Source: Chinchilla lanigera
Lineage: Eukaryota; Chordata; Mammalia; Rodentia; Chinchillidae
Assembly (NCBI RefSeq): GCF_000276665.1
Contig: NW_004955404.1
Span: 36,994,167 to 37,058,166, forward strand
Direction of reading: 5' to 3'
Length of the DNA: 64,000 bases
Part shown: positions 24,206-35,145 of the stretch, piece after piece
Position numbering within the stretch: the first letter of the stretch is position 1
Layout of the letters: each line of letters begins with the position of its first letter
Notes under the pieces: generated by a model
What the model was told of the DNA's origin: nothing
What the model saw: only the letters and a program-made list of their open reading frames with translations
Databases searched by the model: none
Translations under genes and position numbers: made by a program

Positions 24206-26593
24206 GAAATGCTGTCATGTTTTATATTTTTCAGTTTTAGTTAGCACACATCTTCCTTTGAACATTTATTTTCTCTCCTAAACTTTTGATGGGAGAAGCT
24301 TAGTGTGCAATAAACTGGCAATCTTCGGGAAAATATGTACATGGAGTGTTAGTTCACTTTAACTCAGAAGAAAATTGTATGTCTTCTGAATATCAGGTGG
24401 ATAAGCAATGCAAGTGATAATCCCTAAAAAAGGTGAATGCATTTGAAAGATCATCTCATCACAAAGGTGATTGGAGAATACCTGAAATCCACATGCTTTG
24501 AAACATTTGCAACATGAATCTGACACTTTTTGCACAGAAGCCAAATAAAAATCCAAATGAGTGACAGGTAAGCATACTGTCCCATGGGACTTTATCCTGG
24601 AACCCCCTAAGGCTATACTGTGATGGTGCTTTAGTATATTTCTTTTTCTATTTGATGTTAAAGGGATCTGAAAGAGATTTTCAAAGAGCAGCAATATAAA
24701 AGTGATAGGTGTTCAACTCAAAGGTAATAAAATATGATTCTACTTAAATATCAAAGGTGCTCTATTTGTACTAATATGTATATATACAGACAACTAGTAT
24801 ACAGATAATCTAATAAATAAAAGGTCACTGCACTGAAACCAAATAATATTTACAAAAGCCAACAAGTCCATTTTTAAAAGATGCATCGGTATTTCTTTTA
24901 ATTTCTCATACTAAATATCCTGAAAGATTTTATCATTTTGCAACAGGTCTATCATCGTGTTAATTTCATATACAAGTTCACATCTTCACACACTCATCAA
25001 TTATTTCCACTGGTAAGCAACATCATTTATTGCTACTTGATTGTATTCTTCTTTCACATACGTTTGAGAGTTTTCCCTTACTGGAAAGTTATACTTTCCT
25101 CCACTATTCAAGTACAGTATACCCCATTAAGCATTTAAAATATTGTCTTTTATGACAGACATTGCCCTTCACTTCTTCAGGCATTGCTATCATCCATTAG
25201 TATAAATGGAAGTATCAATTCTCAATCATATTATTAACATAATAATAATGTGCTCATGTAATTTCTTTGTTATGATATTAATGGAGGAAGGGGTTCATAG
25301 AAAGCTAGGGAAATTCGGGTGTGTGAAAATATACAATTACATATTTAATTGAGGGAAGACAATCCAGCAAAAGCTGAAAGATTACAAGATGTTAAAAAGA
25401 ACTGGTTCACAAACTGTTCTCTATCAGAATATCAGGATATGTCCTTGGTATCTGGCAAACAGTATAAGCAATAAGAAGATAGATTAATATGAATATTTGC
25501 AAGGATGATTGATCATTAAAGGTTTGGTGGGATCTATGCTACAGAAAACAGTAGGAAGACACTTTCTGCAGTAAGTTCCCAGGTTAGCAGGGAAGTGACT
25601 TAATTGAAAGGTTGGAGATTTGATGTATTTTGCCAGTTAAAGGGCAAGGTAAGGAGGCAAAACCCCAGGACATAGCAAAAGGAACGCTTAGAACAGCTTT
25701 TATACAGGTCTGGAGTTCAGAGCAGTTTATAGGCACAGGAACACATTAAGTAGTGCCAAGTTAGAAGTCTCAGTCAGTAGTTCAAATACATGAGAAGAAC
25801 TGGAATTCAGGTTCAGAATGTGAGCTCAGCCACTGAAATTGGACTATTAGGTTCAATCCTGACCAGTAGCAAGCGTGGTATCACAAAAAACAGCAAAAAG
25901 TGAGCCTTTGGCAATTTAAATGCCTTCTGGAATACTTCTAAGAACAAACACACTGCAGGGAGTTATCAAGGGGCTCCTGTAATGAGGAAAAAGATGAATG
26001 AAATGTCCAGGAGAAGTACAAACTTATTTCCTTTTCCCTTTAGGCAGTAATTTCCTCTGTGTTAGAAACAATGTTTTATTTAGGTTTACATCCAGATTTA
26101 GAACAACTGATTGCACATATTAAGTGCACAATAAATACCTATCGATATGACTAAAAAGAATTAGATCCTCAGTTACTATGTTTCAGTTTTTCTTTGGGGA
26201 CCTGGCGCTGGTCTAGCAAACACTACAACAGTAGTTCTAAAGGAAATATCTCTTAAAGTAAGAAAGAAAAGGAAAAGGAAATAAAATATAAACCATATAC
26301 TCATTTTTCTTGACCATGTAGGTTGTATTTGGAACCTTATTCTTACATTATATAATTGCAATCTGGTGAAAGTTCCAGACTGTAGGAGGAAAAAATGTAG
26401 AAGGAAAAAATATAAGTTGGATATAATAATATAAATTGACATGAATTATTAGTCATATGGGGAATTTTATAACAAATTTTTAAAACAATGTAGAAGAATG
26501 ATTGTGTTTATTTAATAAAGAGGTATCATACTTTTGATGAGGTGACATGATTGGTCAGTGAATTTTGACACTCTACAATTATGCTGCCTCATT
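24206..26593. other. AT-rich stretch, nothing recognised
   Basis: About 2.4 kb without a recognisable repeat or gene. The reverse frame at 24359-24694 (111 codons) has no domain, signal or splice context. Confidence 0.45.
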
Positions 26594-26608
26594 AAAATTT
26601 GACTACTC

Positions 26609-26745
26609 TGGGCTGGGGATTTAGCTCAGCGGCAAAATGCTTGCCTGTCAAGCGCAAGGTCGTGAGTTCAATTCCTGATACCGGAAGAAAAGACAAAAAA
26701 AATAAAAAATAAAATAAAATAAAATAAAATAAAATAAAATAAAAT
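26609..26745 (+). repeat. ID SINE with (AAAAT)n tail, 15-bp TSD
   Basis: ID body slightly diverged (GGCAAAATGCTTGCCTGTCA, TTCAATTCCTGATACCGG). The tail is a run of about ten AAAAT units. Perfect TSD AAAATTTGACTACTC (26594-26608 and 26746-26760). Confidence 0.95.
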
Positions 26746-27032
26746 AAAATTTGACTACTCAAAATTGACTTTAACAAAATTTGTACTTTAAAATTTTTAG
26801 AGATTCCATTGCATATGAAAACTTATCAGTCTCAGAGTAGACAACTTCACAAAGTTTTCACTTCAAACACTATGTTTAGCAATAGTTGTTTGGATTCTGA
26901 TCTAAATTTACACTTTTATTTCCTACTACGTAGGAGTAGATTTTCTCTGAAGTTGTGTGTCTGTGTCCCTAAGTCCGTCTTCATCTGAGCTGCTTCCTCT
27001 AACTCGGTACTGTATCCCTTAAAATATGTCTC

Positions 27033-27195
27033 TCTCTTTTTTTGAGAAAGGATCTTATTATGCTGTTCAGGGTCTCATATGCAGTTCATGCTGGCCTTGA
27101 GCTCACTTTGTAGCCTAGGCTGGCCTTGAACTCACAGTGATCCTCCTTCCTCAGCCTCCTGAGTGCTGAGCATGCACCACCACACCCAGCAACAA
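27033..27195 (-). repeat. B1-like SINE, reverse strand
   Basis: TTTTTTTGAGAAAGGATCTT ... GGCCTTGAGCTCACTTTGTA ... TTGAACTCACAGTGATCCTC ... CATGCACCACCACACCCAGC. Contains the internal duplicated segment typical of the rodent copies here. Confidence 0.9.
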
Positions 27196-27920
27196 TGTAT
27201 CTTCAGTTATGTGTTCCATCCCTCTGTGCTGTGAGTGACTTTAAGGATCAGTCACAGTTGAAACATGCTATGCTTTTGCAGATTAATGTCAATACCTAAC
27301 ATTTTCATGTCAATATCATGTGGGCTTCATTATACTCTAAGTGTAAGAAAAAATAATAATAGTCATATATTCAAGCTATTCAGATACTAATTGGAATTAT
27401 ATAATATGTCAGGGAATTGTACTTTTAGCTGTGGCATGCGAACTACAGCAGACTACAGAAGACTAGGTAGAGATCAAAAATTAGTCGGTATGACAAAATA
27501 ACTAACTCATTTAACGTTACCTTAGAACCAATTTAGCTAATGAGATAACTTAGGCAATGATGGAATAAGATGTATAAAAACAACAAAAATACACAACTAA
27601 ACATTATACTGCATGTTGGATCCAAAAGATAGAGTACACACTCTTGCAGGCAGCAAGCAAACAATTCCTAACATACAACCAATGGTAAAAGAAAAAGCAA
27701 GTACATATATTGGGGATAATGAGAAGCTGTGCTTAGGGCAAGTAAGTTCCAACAGATGCAAAAATGCAACTGAAACAGAAAAGTGGTGGTAGGGCTACAG
27801 GAAAATCAAACCACACAGATTAATCGGGATTCAGATTTTAAAAGGTAGGCACTACATCCCAGGTGCCTCTCCCTAACTCTCTGGATATGATTGAGAGTGT
27901 GCTGAGTCATATCTGTCATG
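27196..27920. other. AT-rich stretch, nothing recognised
   Basis: No recognisable gene or repeat before the LTR that follows. Confidence 0.5.
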
Positions 27921-27925
27921 AGTCA

Positions 27926-28267
27926 TGTTATGGTTTGTGTCCCCCCAAAGCCTCATGCGGCCATGGGGCAGGCTTTTAGGGTTTGACTGCTTATGGGTGT
28001 GAAAGCTGCACCCGCCCTGGGGTGGATAGTTTGCATATGTAAGGGAGAGGAAAAGAGTGCTTGAGCCCATTCCACCCTGGTGTGTGGTTGTTCCTTAGCT
28101 GTGTTCTGTGTCCTGAGCTGTAGCTCTCTGCCATGTGCCAGTCTGCCTTGTAATCTGCCAAGTATGGACTGAAACCTCCATGAACTGTAAGCAAAATAAA
28201 CCTTTCCTTACTTAATTTTGGGAATCACGTATTTTGTCTCAGCAGCAAGAAAAAAGTAACCAAGACA
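27926..28267 (+). mobile_element. Solo LTR, MaLR/ERVL-like, 5-bp TSD AGTCA
   Basis: 342 bp starting TGTTATGGTTTGTGTCCCCC and ending AACCAAGACA (TG...CA), with the exact 5-bp duplication AGTCA at 27921-27925 and 28268-28272. The 3' part has 'TATGGACTGAAACCTCCATG' and a polyadenylation signal AATAAA (about 28195) before 'TTTTGTCTCAGCAGC', the classic MaLR LTR end, which fixes + orientation. No internal proviral sequence adjoins it. Confidence 0.9.
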
Positions 28268-28272
28268 AGTCA

Positions 28273-29289
28273 TAACACAGGCTTTCAACAGGCATGCCTA
28301 TTCTAGAATCCATTCTGATTAAATTATATACATGGTATGCAGTCAATGTGTGTGTACCTTTAATGAGGTTTGTGTGAGGAAGACTACTGATGGTCAGTCC
28401 ACAGGATCTAGCATGCATGTGCTCTGCCCTGGGATTTTATGAATTCCTCAGGTGTTAGATATTATATATATAATTCTTTATGAATGCTTCTCTTAAAGCA
28501 GTGGAAAAGAGTCAGCTCTGAGGTGCCACCCAAATTCAGTTGGGTGGAGAGGGAACGGTGTCCAGCTGCAATTGTGCTACCTTTATTACATACACTTCCA
28601 CATTCCACCAGGACCCTGTCATTCATCATTAACCTCTGCTGGTCATGTGGATTGCTTCTATATATTTTTAAAATTAATAAACTTCTGGAAAATATCTTTA
28701 TATAACTTTTTTGTATGAATGACTTGGTTTTAACTAAATTTCTTTTATCCTTGAGAATTTGTAAAACTTGTATCATTTTCTTCTAAAATACTTTTTAAAA
28801 ATACAGGAAAATATATTCTTTCATCCAACAGGTAAAAACGTTAGCCAAAATCAAGGTTGAAAAAGAAATATTATCATTATAAATTTTATGATCAAGTTAT
28901 TTCAGTCAGTTAAAAATATTCTGCATTAGACACTGACCATCTGAAGCTAAAGATATTTACTATGCATTTATTATGTTAACTGGGATAAATTTGACAAATA
29001 GTTTACATAGGAACATCCAGTGAAAAATTAAAACCTGTTTTTATTTTTTCTCCTCAGTTAGGTAATAATTAGCTGACCATCATTTAATAACCTCTATATC
29101 TCACAATAATAGTTATTTTCTTTTTTTATCAGGGATCTTTGAGATGGGTGGAGTCAATGATAATCTCTCCAGTGAATAATCACACAAGGAAATGTTATTA
29201 AAACATTTATGTTAAATTACTTGTTAAATATCTACTATATGCTAGTATATATTTATATAATTTCTCAAATAAGAAAAACCACTCAGTAG
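28273..29289. other. AT-rich stretch, nothing recognised
   Basis: 28490-28640 is less AT-rich, with short overlapping frames on both strands and no known family. Confidence 0.45.
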
Positions 29290-29615
29290 TTAAGACCGTA
29301 TGTCAAATAGATGAAAGATAAACATGAAATGAATAGATTTTTTAAAAATATACAAGGGAAAAGAGGTAGAGACAAGGGAAGGGTGGGGAGGGAAAAGGGA
29401 TGGAGTACAAAAAGAATAGAAGAGAAAAATAATGAAAATGAGCTTTTGCAAAGGGGAAGGGGACCAAGAGTTGGAAAGAGTAGGGAGGGAGGGGAAAGAA
29501 AGGGATTTCAAAAGGAGAGAGGAAAAAATAGCTAGGATGTGTTATGTGCACATATTGACCCCCAAAACAATTGCAACCCTTCTGTACTGCCCATATGTAC
29601 AAATGAAAATATTTT
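29290..29615 (+). mobile_element. L1 3'UTR fragment with polypurine / G-quadruplex tract
   Basis: About 180 bp nearly all A/G on + (29350-29530), including GGGAAGGGTGGGGAGGG (29376-29392) and a second four-G-run set at 29483-29504. It is followed by 'GTGTTATGTGCACATATTGACCCCCAAAACAATTGC', which lines up with the post-purine part of the L1 3'UTR at about 35830-35870. Open frames here are long only because the tract lacks stops. L1 assignment is by layout and is moderately secure. Confidence 0.55.
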
Positions 29616-29697
29616 AATTCAATAACCCAAGTATTTCTTCCTGTATACCAAATAGGCAGTTTACAAGGATTTCAAGAAAAATGAATTGATATTTTTT

Positions 29698-29815
29698 GGG
29701 GCTGGGGATTTAGCTCAGCGGCAAAAGCGCCTGCCTGGCAAGCACAAAGTCGTGAGTTCAGTTCCCGGTACAGGAGAAAAAAACCGAAAAAAACAAAACA
29801 AAAACAAAACAAAAA
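29698..29815 (+). repeat. ID SINE (young), 21-bp TSD with one mismatch
   Basis: GGGGCTGGGGATTTAGCTCA start, GGCAAGCACAAAGTCGTGAG and TTCCCGGTACAGGAG end, then a mixed A/C tail. Target duplication around AATGAATTGAT on both sides (29677-29697 and 29816-29836). Confidence 0.95.
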
Positions 29816-29836
29816 AAAAATGAATTGATGTTTTTT

Positions 29837-30337
29837 GCTGATTCTAAAAGCAAAATATTCTCATTTTTTTTCTTTCATCATTTCAGGATGTTTGTAAGAA
29901 ATAAAAAGAAATAATGGTGTACAGAACTCAATGGTCATTTTCTATTTCATCCCTTGTCAGAAAACAGTAAAATCACTTCTCTATTTCCATCAGAGAAACT
30001 GAAATGTCCGTAGTGAAAAGCATCTTCAGAATGGCGACAGTCAGGTTGGAGAGAAAACAATAGGCAAAATGAAATAAAAAGGCAGTGCAGAGTGTACGCG
30101 GTAATTTATTTAGGTAATTAGAAAGAAAAGTTTGTTCTACTGAGTGCTGCAATTATTTCGAGGTCAGTAGCTAAATTTTGTAGTTGAACACACTTTATTC
30201 AGTGCATAAATAAGCATGCCTTTACTCCTCAGTCTATTTGGCATCAGAAAAATGTTTAGTAAGATTAAAGCAGATGTTCAAAGGAGGTTTTTTTTTCTTT
30301 CTATTTGAAAATAAATTCCTTACAATCTGCAAACTTC
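29837..30337. other. AT-rich stretch, nothing recognised
   Basis: No gene or repeat seen. Confidence 0.5.
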
Positions 30338-30353
30338 AGAAGTTTGAGGTTTA

Positions 30354-30461
30354 GGGGCTGGGGATTTAGTTTAGCGGCAAAGCGCCTGCCTGGCAAGTGG
30401 AAGGTCGTGAGTTTGATTCCTGATACTGGAAGAAAAACAAACAAAAAAACAAAAAAAAGCA
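30354..30461 (+). repeat. ID SINE, 16-bp TSD with one mismatch
   Basis: ID body with several C-to-T type changes (GGATTTAGTTTAGCGGC, GAGTTTGATTCCTGATACTG). TSD AGAAGTTTGAGGTTTA / AGAAGTTTGAGGTGTA (30338-30353 and 30462-30477). Confidence 0.93.
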
Positions 30462-30477
30462 AGAAGTTTGAGGTGTA

Positions 30478-31691
30478 GGATCTAGATTCTTGTATTTACC
30501 ATGTACAGGGCATTAACACATTTAAACTATTTACTGAAAAGAAATAAAACAGTATACTTCTGTAAACGTTTTATTTGTTAAATTGGCATCCACTTTATGT
30601 TTTCTGAGTCCTATATATTATCTCTAACTTATCTAAATTATGGAATATTGAAATATTTTGAATTCTAAATATCTGAAATATCTGGAAATAGAGTTAAGAA
30701 GATTACATTCCATTCACTACCATTATAAGATATACTACTCTTCTGAAATTATAGAGAAAACCGTATTCACATATTTAATGGAGTTCCAGAAAATGTGTGC
30801 TTAATACTTTTGAACATCTTACCTTTCAGAGTTAAAGATTACCTTTAATATACTTTCATTTACTCATAGATATTTATAAAGTCTATCTGTTCATTAAAAG
30901 GATTCAGTTGTAGAGAACCAAAGACAATTGAGAGTATTCTTGGTATATTTGGGGTATCTGAAAAAATGTAAAGAACATTATAGGATTAGTAAAAGCATTT
31001 TCTGATATTGGAAAAAGCACAAGTGTCTTATACAAAATTTGGACATTTTAAATATAGCCCTCTTTACAAAATCAGTGAGTAACTACACAAATAATTTCAC
31101 TTGTTCTTTCTTTGAACAAATATTTGTTAAATGGAAGTGGGAATAACAGTGAAAGGCTCTTCTTGCTTTGAAAAGTTGTAGAATCCCACTCAGAAAATGC
31201 ACAGAAAAGTAGTAATGTGTCTCAATTCATTCCATCCAGGATCCTACTTCCTGTTCCAAGCTTTGTGCTTTGTGGATATATCATACATATGTTGAATGAA
31301 TTCAATAAGTATTCTCTCATTTACTTATTCATTTACTGTGCAATCTTTCTTTTAGGTTCTGAAGTTGAGTCAGTTCTGGACAATATTCAATATATTTTCA
31401 AGGCACTAAGAGCCAATCAATATCTATGAATTTTTAAATTTAATAATTATCTTTAGAGATTATTTTAAAAATAATTAGTATTTTGAAAAATATAGATACT
31501 AAATAGATATAATTTAAAATACTATCTTTAGAGATTATTTAAAAAAATACTACTGAAGTAAAATAAAGGCTAAAGTACCAGGAAAGCCAATGTACTATTT
31601 GTGCTCTGAAAATTCTTGAACTAAAATATTTTCAGGGAATATCAGTCATGCTTTGAATCTATACTGCCTTCTCAAAGCATCATGTGTTCAG
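30478..31691. other. AT-rich stretch with a local duplication
   Basis: 'ATCTTTAGAGATTATTT' occurs twice about 75 bp apart (31448 and 31524). No gene seen. Confidence 0.5.
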
Positions 31692-32043
31692 TGGTATGGC
31701 TTTTGAAAAACATTTGGATCATGGGTGCACTATACCCATCAATGAATTAATCTATCCATGAGTTCAAATGTAAATGTGCCGGTAGTATATGGGATATCTA
31801 TCTGGTCAGGAGTGAAGGGTCACTGGGAGCAGACCTGGAAGTGACTATCTACCTCTCTTGGTCCTACCTTTCTTCTGCTTTCTGGCTGACATGACACAAG
31901 AAACTCTATTCTTTCAGACCCTTGTACCATGTCTTTTTGCCTTGCAGCCAGCTGCCTGTAGAATTCATTCTCTAACATTGCTCTTCTTTATTGAGTTGTG
32001 GGGTCTGAGTAATATATGTCAGTGAACAGAAAGTGACTAAACA
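31692..32043 (+). mobile_element. MaLR-like 5' LTR (probable)
   Basis: Begins TGGTATGGCTTTTGAAAAAC, includes 'CATCAATGAATTAATCTATC', 'CACTGGGAGCAGACC' and 'TTCTGCTTTCTGGCTGACAT', and ends 'AGTGAACAGAAAGTGACTAAACA'. These are MaLR-type LTR landmarks in order. It runs directly into internal-looking sequence, so it would be a 5' LTR. No TSD is expected on the inner side and none is seen. Confidence 0.55.
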
Positions 32044-32530
32044 CCTTTTGTCAGCAGAAAAGCTGGGTCAAGTGTTATAACTGTACATTACCACATGAAA
32101 GCTTTTGGAACTGATTTGCAGCAGGGGCTTGAAGATTCCCAGTAAAGAAACCCTAAAATGTTGTAACCATAGCTTGATAAGAGATTCTGGCCAATGTTCA
32201 GAGAACTGGAATGCTGCCTGAAATCCAAACAGTAAAGGCCAGGGTCAAGAGGTTTCAGTTGGGAATAAGACCTTCATTCACAAATTCACTGGAAGCCATG
32301 TGTGTCACGGTCTGGGAGAAAATTTGACTACATGTTTCCTTTGTCCTATACCTTTTGGGGTACTTGTGAGGCAGCTGTTTCCATGAGCCCAGTGTTTCCA
32401 GATGTAGGAGGGATGAAGGAATGTTCCAGATGTTTGAGGAATGAAGTAGAAAACCCAAGGAGTAGATTAAGAGAGTTCTATTGAAAAAAAAGAAGAGTAG
32501 CTCCTGGATTTCCAGAAGGTGCCTCAAGTG
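32044..32530 (+). mobile_element. Probable MaLR internal (non-coding) region
   Basis: Follows the LTR end without a break: GCTGGGTCAAGTGTTATAAC ... GATTTGCAGCAGGGGCTTGA ... GAGAACTGGAATGCTGCCTG ... TTCAGTTGGGAATAAGACCT. It is less AT-rich than its surroundings. No gag or pol motif is readable, consistent with MaLR internals, which encode little. Right boundary uncertain; assignment is inference from position. Confidence 0.45.
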
Positions 32531-33655
32531 GTGGCCATGTAGCCCTAACCTTGATGCTTACCAGTCTTAGTGCAACCCCCAGGAGGAATAGATCCTCTTT
32601 GCAGCTCCTACTAGAATCCATGCATGGTTTCAAGTGGTAGTTGAAGCTGCAACGTTTGCATACTGTTTAACCAGGACTGCAACTGCCTCCAAACTGAAAA
32701 TATGCCAATTATCTCAAACTTCTGCAGCCCATCTACAATTCTGACTGATTTTCTACATTGCATTCCTTTATATTTGGAATTTAAAAAGTGATTTCTGGAT
32801 TCACACTTGACACTGAATGGTAATTGCAAAGAAATAAATTATTATTGCATTAAATGTATAAATTATCTGAATACAGTATGAGTGAAGACATATTTTTTCA
32901 TTAGTTAAGTAATCACCAAAATAACCTCATCTATATTCAAAGTTTTATGTCAGTTTAGCTCAACTAAATAGATAAGGAGTGAACACACCTCTCCTTACAA
33001 GGTGAGCCACCATAATTGCCATCTTTTTAAAAAATAATGTTTAATGAATCTCATAAAATAACATATTCATCCAAATTTAATGAAAGGTGACCCACTTTTT
33101 AAATGTACTACTTTCTCAGAAATTGTGATGGCTAATCTATGTATCATCACTTGTGTAATGATTCCACCTGTTTTATAGTATTGGATAGTTCTAAGTTTAA
33201 CTCCGCTAAGATTTTATTTTATTAACACATTAATAGGTCAAAAATGAATTATGCAGTGTCCCAAAATAATTATCCTAACTGTTCAAAATATTGAGATGAC
33301 GATGATATTAAAATACCCTAAATTTCAATTCACCAAGAACATTAAATTCTAGAGATCTACTATATAACTTGGTGACTACAGTTAATAACCATGTATAGTA
33401 TACTTGAAAATTGCTGAGAGAGTAGATTTTGTGTTGTCATGGCTTGAAAATATCACTAAGATATAATGCAGATGTTAGCTTGATTTAGTGATTCTGCCAT
33501 GTGTATATACACTATGTATCACATAACACTCCAAAAGTAGATATAATCTTTTTCATTTCTTATTAAATAATTGAAACATGTTTTACAGAATTTGTATAGA
33601 GAGGCTTATTGTAGGTATAATCTTCCATATGGGTAAAGAAAATCACCAGAAAGGA
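32531..33655. other. Unassigned stretch
   Basis: 32531-32830 may be more of the preceding element's interior. The rest is AT-rich with nothing recognised. Confidence 0.4.
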
Positions 33656-33669
33656 AACTGTAGTCTGTG

Positions 33670-33773
33670 GGCTGGGGTGATAACTCAGCAGCACAAGTGC
33701 CTGCCTGGCAAGTGCAAGGTACTAAGTTCGATTGAAAGTACAAAAACAAAAAAAAGAAAAAAGAAAAGAAAAG
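33670..33773 (+). repeat. Diverged ID SINE
   Basis: GGGCTGGGGTGATAACTCAG ... GTGCCTGCCTGGCAAGTGCA ... GTTCGATTGAAAGTAC with an (AAAAG)n tail. Duplicated flank AAACTGTAGTCTGTG / AAACTAGTCTGTG (one 2-base gap). Older than the CGGTACCGG copies. Confidence 0.88.
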
Positions 33774-33777
33774 AAAA

Positions 33778-34075
33778 CTAGTCTGTGATTTCCCTCTGCC
33801 CTCTTCATCTCAGCCAGCTCTTCAGTAAAACATGATTATATTAGTTGTTTATTCCTAATGTGTAAGTTAGTCCCAAAGCAAATCTTTACCATATTTCATG
33901 GTTTTTAAAGCCCAGCAATCTTGAGTGGCTTATTTAGATGGATCTGATAAAATCACCTATCACTTTGGTTTCTGGCTGAACCTGATATCTCCGAAAGTGC
34001 GGTTGGAGCTGAAGTTCCTTTTCCATGGTTATCTCTGTGGCTGCTGAGAGAGGACTCATTTCCCTGCCTCTCTGG
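33778..34075. other. Short unassigned stretch
   Basis: Mixed composition, nothing recognised. Confidence 0.5.
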
Positions 34076-34080
34076 GCATC

Positions 34081-34714
34081 TGTCTTGGTCAGGGTTTACT
34101 AAAGGAACAGATATAATACAAGACAAACAAATGTACAAGGAATTACAAGTTTGGCTCACAATGGTCAGCTACAGAGTTGGATGAGGAAGCGTGCAGAGGG
34201 TGTCTGCACGCTGGAGATTGAAGAGCCCAGCCCCGGGCCTGGAGCTCGCTGCAGTGTCCTTGCAAGTCCNNNNNNNNNNNNNNNNNNNNNNNNNNNNNNN
34301 NNNNNNNNNNNNNNNNNNNNNNNNNNNNNNNNNNNNNNNNNNNNNNNNNNNNNNNNNNNNNNNNNNNNNNNNNNNNNNNNNNNNNNNNNNNNNNNNNNNN
34401 NNNNNNNNNNNNNNNNNNNNNNNNNNNNNNNNNNNNNNNNNNNNNNNNNNNNNNNNNNNNNNNNNNNNNNNNNNNNNNNNNNNNNNNNNNNNNNNNNNNN
34501 NNNNNNNNNNNNNNNNNNNNNNNNNNNNNNNNNNNNNNNNNNNNNNNNNNNNNNNNNNNNNNNNNNNNNNNNNNNNNNNNNNNNNNNNNNAACACAATAA
34601 ACAACATCCCAGAAGGGTAAGGGCATGTCCTTTTCACCCCAAGAGGCAGAACTGCTGAGTCTCTTAGCCAAACCTCTAGATTCCCCAAGTTGACACAATG
34701 TATCAACCATAACA
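34081..34714 (-). mobile_element. LTR-like element, reverse strand, 5-bp TSD GCATC, interrupted by a gap
   Basis: On the minus strand it starts TGTTATGGTTGATACATTGT and ends ACCCTGACCAAGACA. These termini match the LTR at 27926-28267 (TGTTATGG...CCAAGACA). The exact 5-bp duplication GCATC flanks it (34076-34080 and 34715-34719). 321 of its 634 bases are N. Minus-strand 'GTGTCAACTTGGGG' and 'AACCCTGACCAAGACA' resemble the ends of a common mammalian LTR-like repeat. Frames running through the Ns are not real. Confidence 0.75.
34270..34590. other. Assembly gap (321 N)
   Basis: A run of N inside the LTR-like element. The sequence just before it (CCCAGCCCCGGGCCTGGAGC) is unusually GC-rich for this window, a plausible cause of dropout. 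Confidence 0.99.
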
Positions 34715-34719
34715 GCATC

Positions 34720-35145
34720 TCTATCAATCTTCTTAAAATATGGGTTCCCTCATTTTGAGAGATCTGAGACAAAGAGATGAGGTGCTGAAGCTGTCATATT
34801 TTTTCATAGTGGCAGATTCTGAAAAGTAGAACATGAGGGTTTTTTTTTTTCATTAATCTATCACTAGAAGTCATATACCATTACTTCTGCCATTTGTTTT
34901 TTGCCATATGAAATAATTGTAGTACAGTGTTGGATATTAAATTCATGTCAATACCTGGCAAAAGGAAATAATGTGAATCATTGTAGAGCTTGGCTTCCAC
35001 AATGACCCTAACTTAGCATGAAACAGTGAGGTAGCACTCTCTTTGGAAAATGGGATGTAGTTAAATGTATACATTTGGGGACAAATGAATATTTATTCAT
35101 AAATTCTTTACCATAATTTCATCTTTAGCATTATCTTTACTTCTG
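34720..35145. other. AT-rich stretch, nothing recognised
   Basis: Contains a T run at about 34842-34851. No gene. Confidence 0.5.

Noticed and set aside
23850..24281. 143-codon frame
   Set aside because: Runs through the (TATC)n repeat, the gap and a SINE tail.
29311..29617. Several overlapping charged or Pro/Ser-rich frames on both strands
   Set aside because: They exist because a purine-only tract has few stop codons; this is L1 3'UTR-like sequence.
34143..34772. 209-codon frame
   Set aside because: Most of it is N. The apparent length is produced by the assembly gap.
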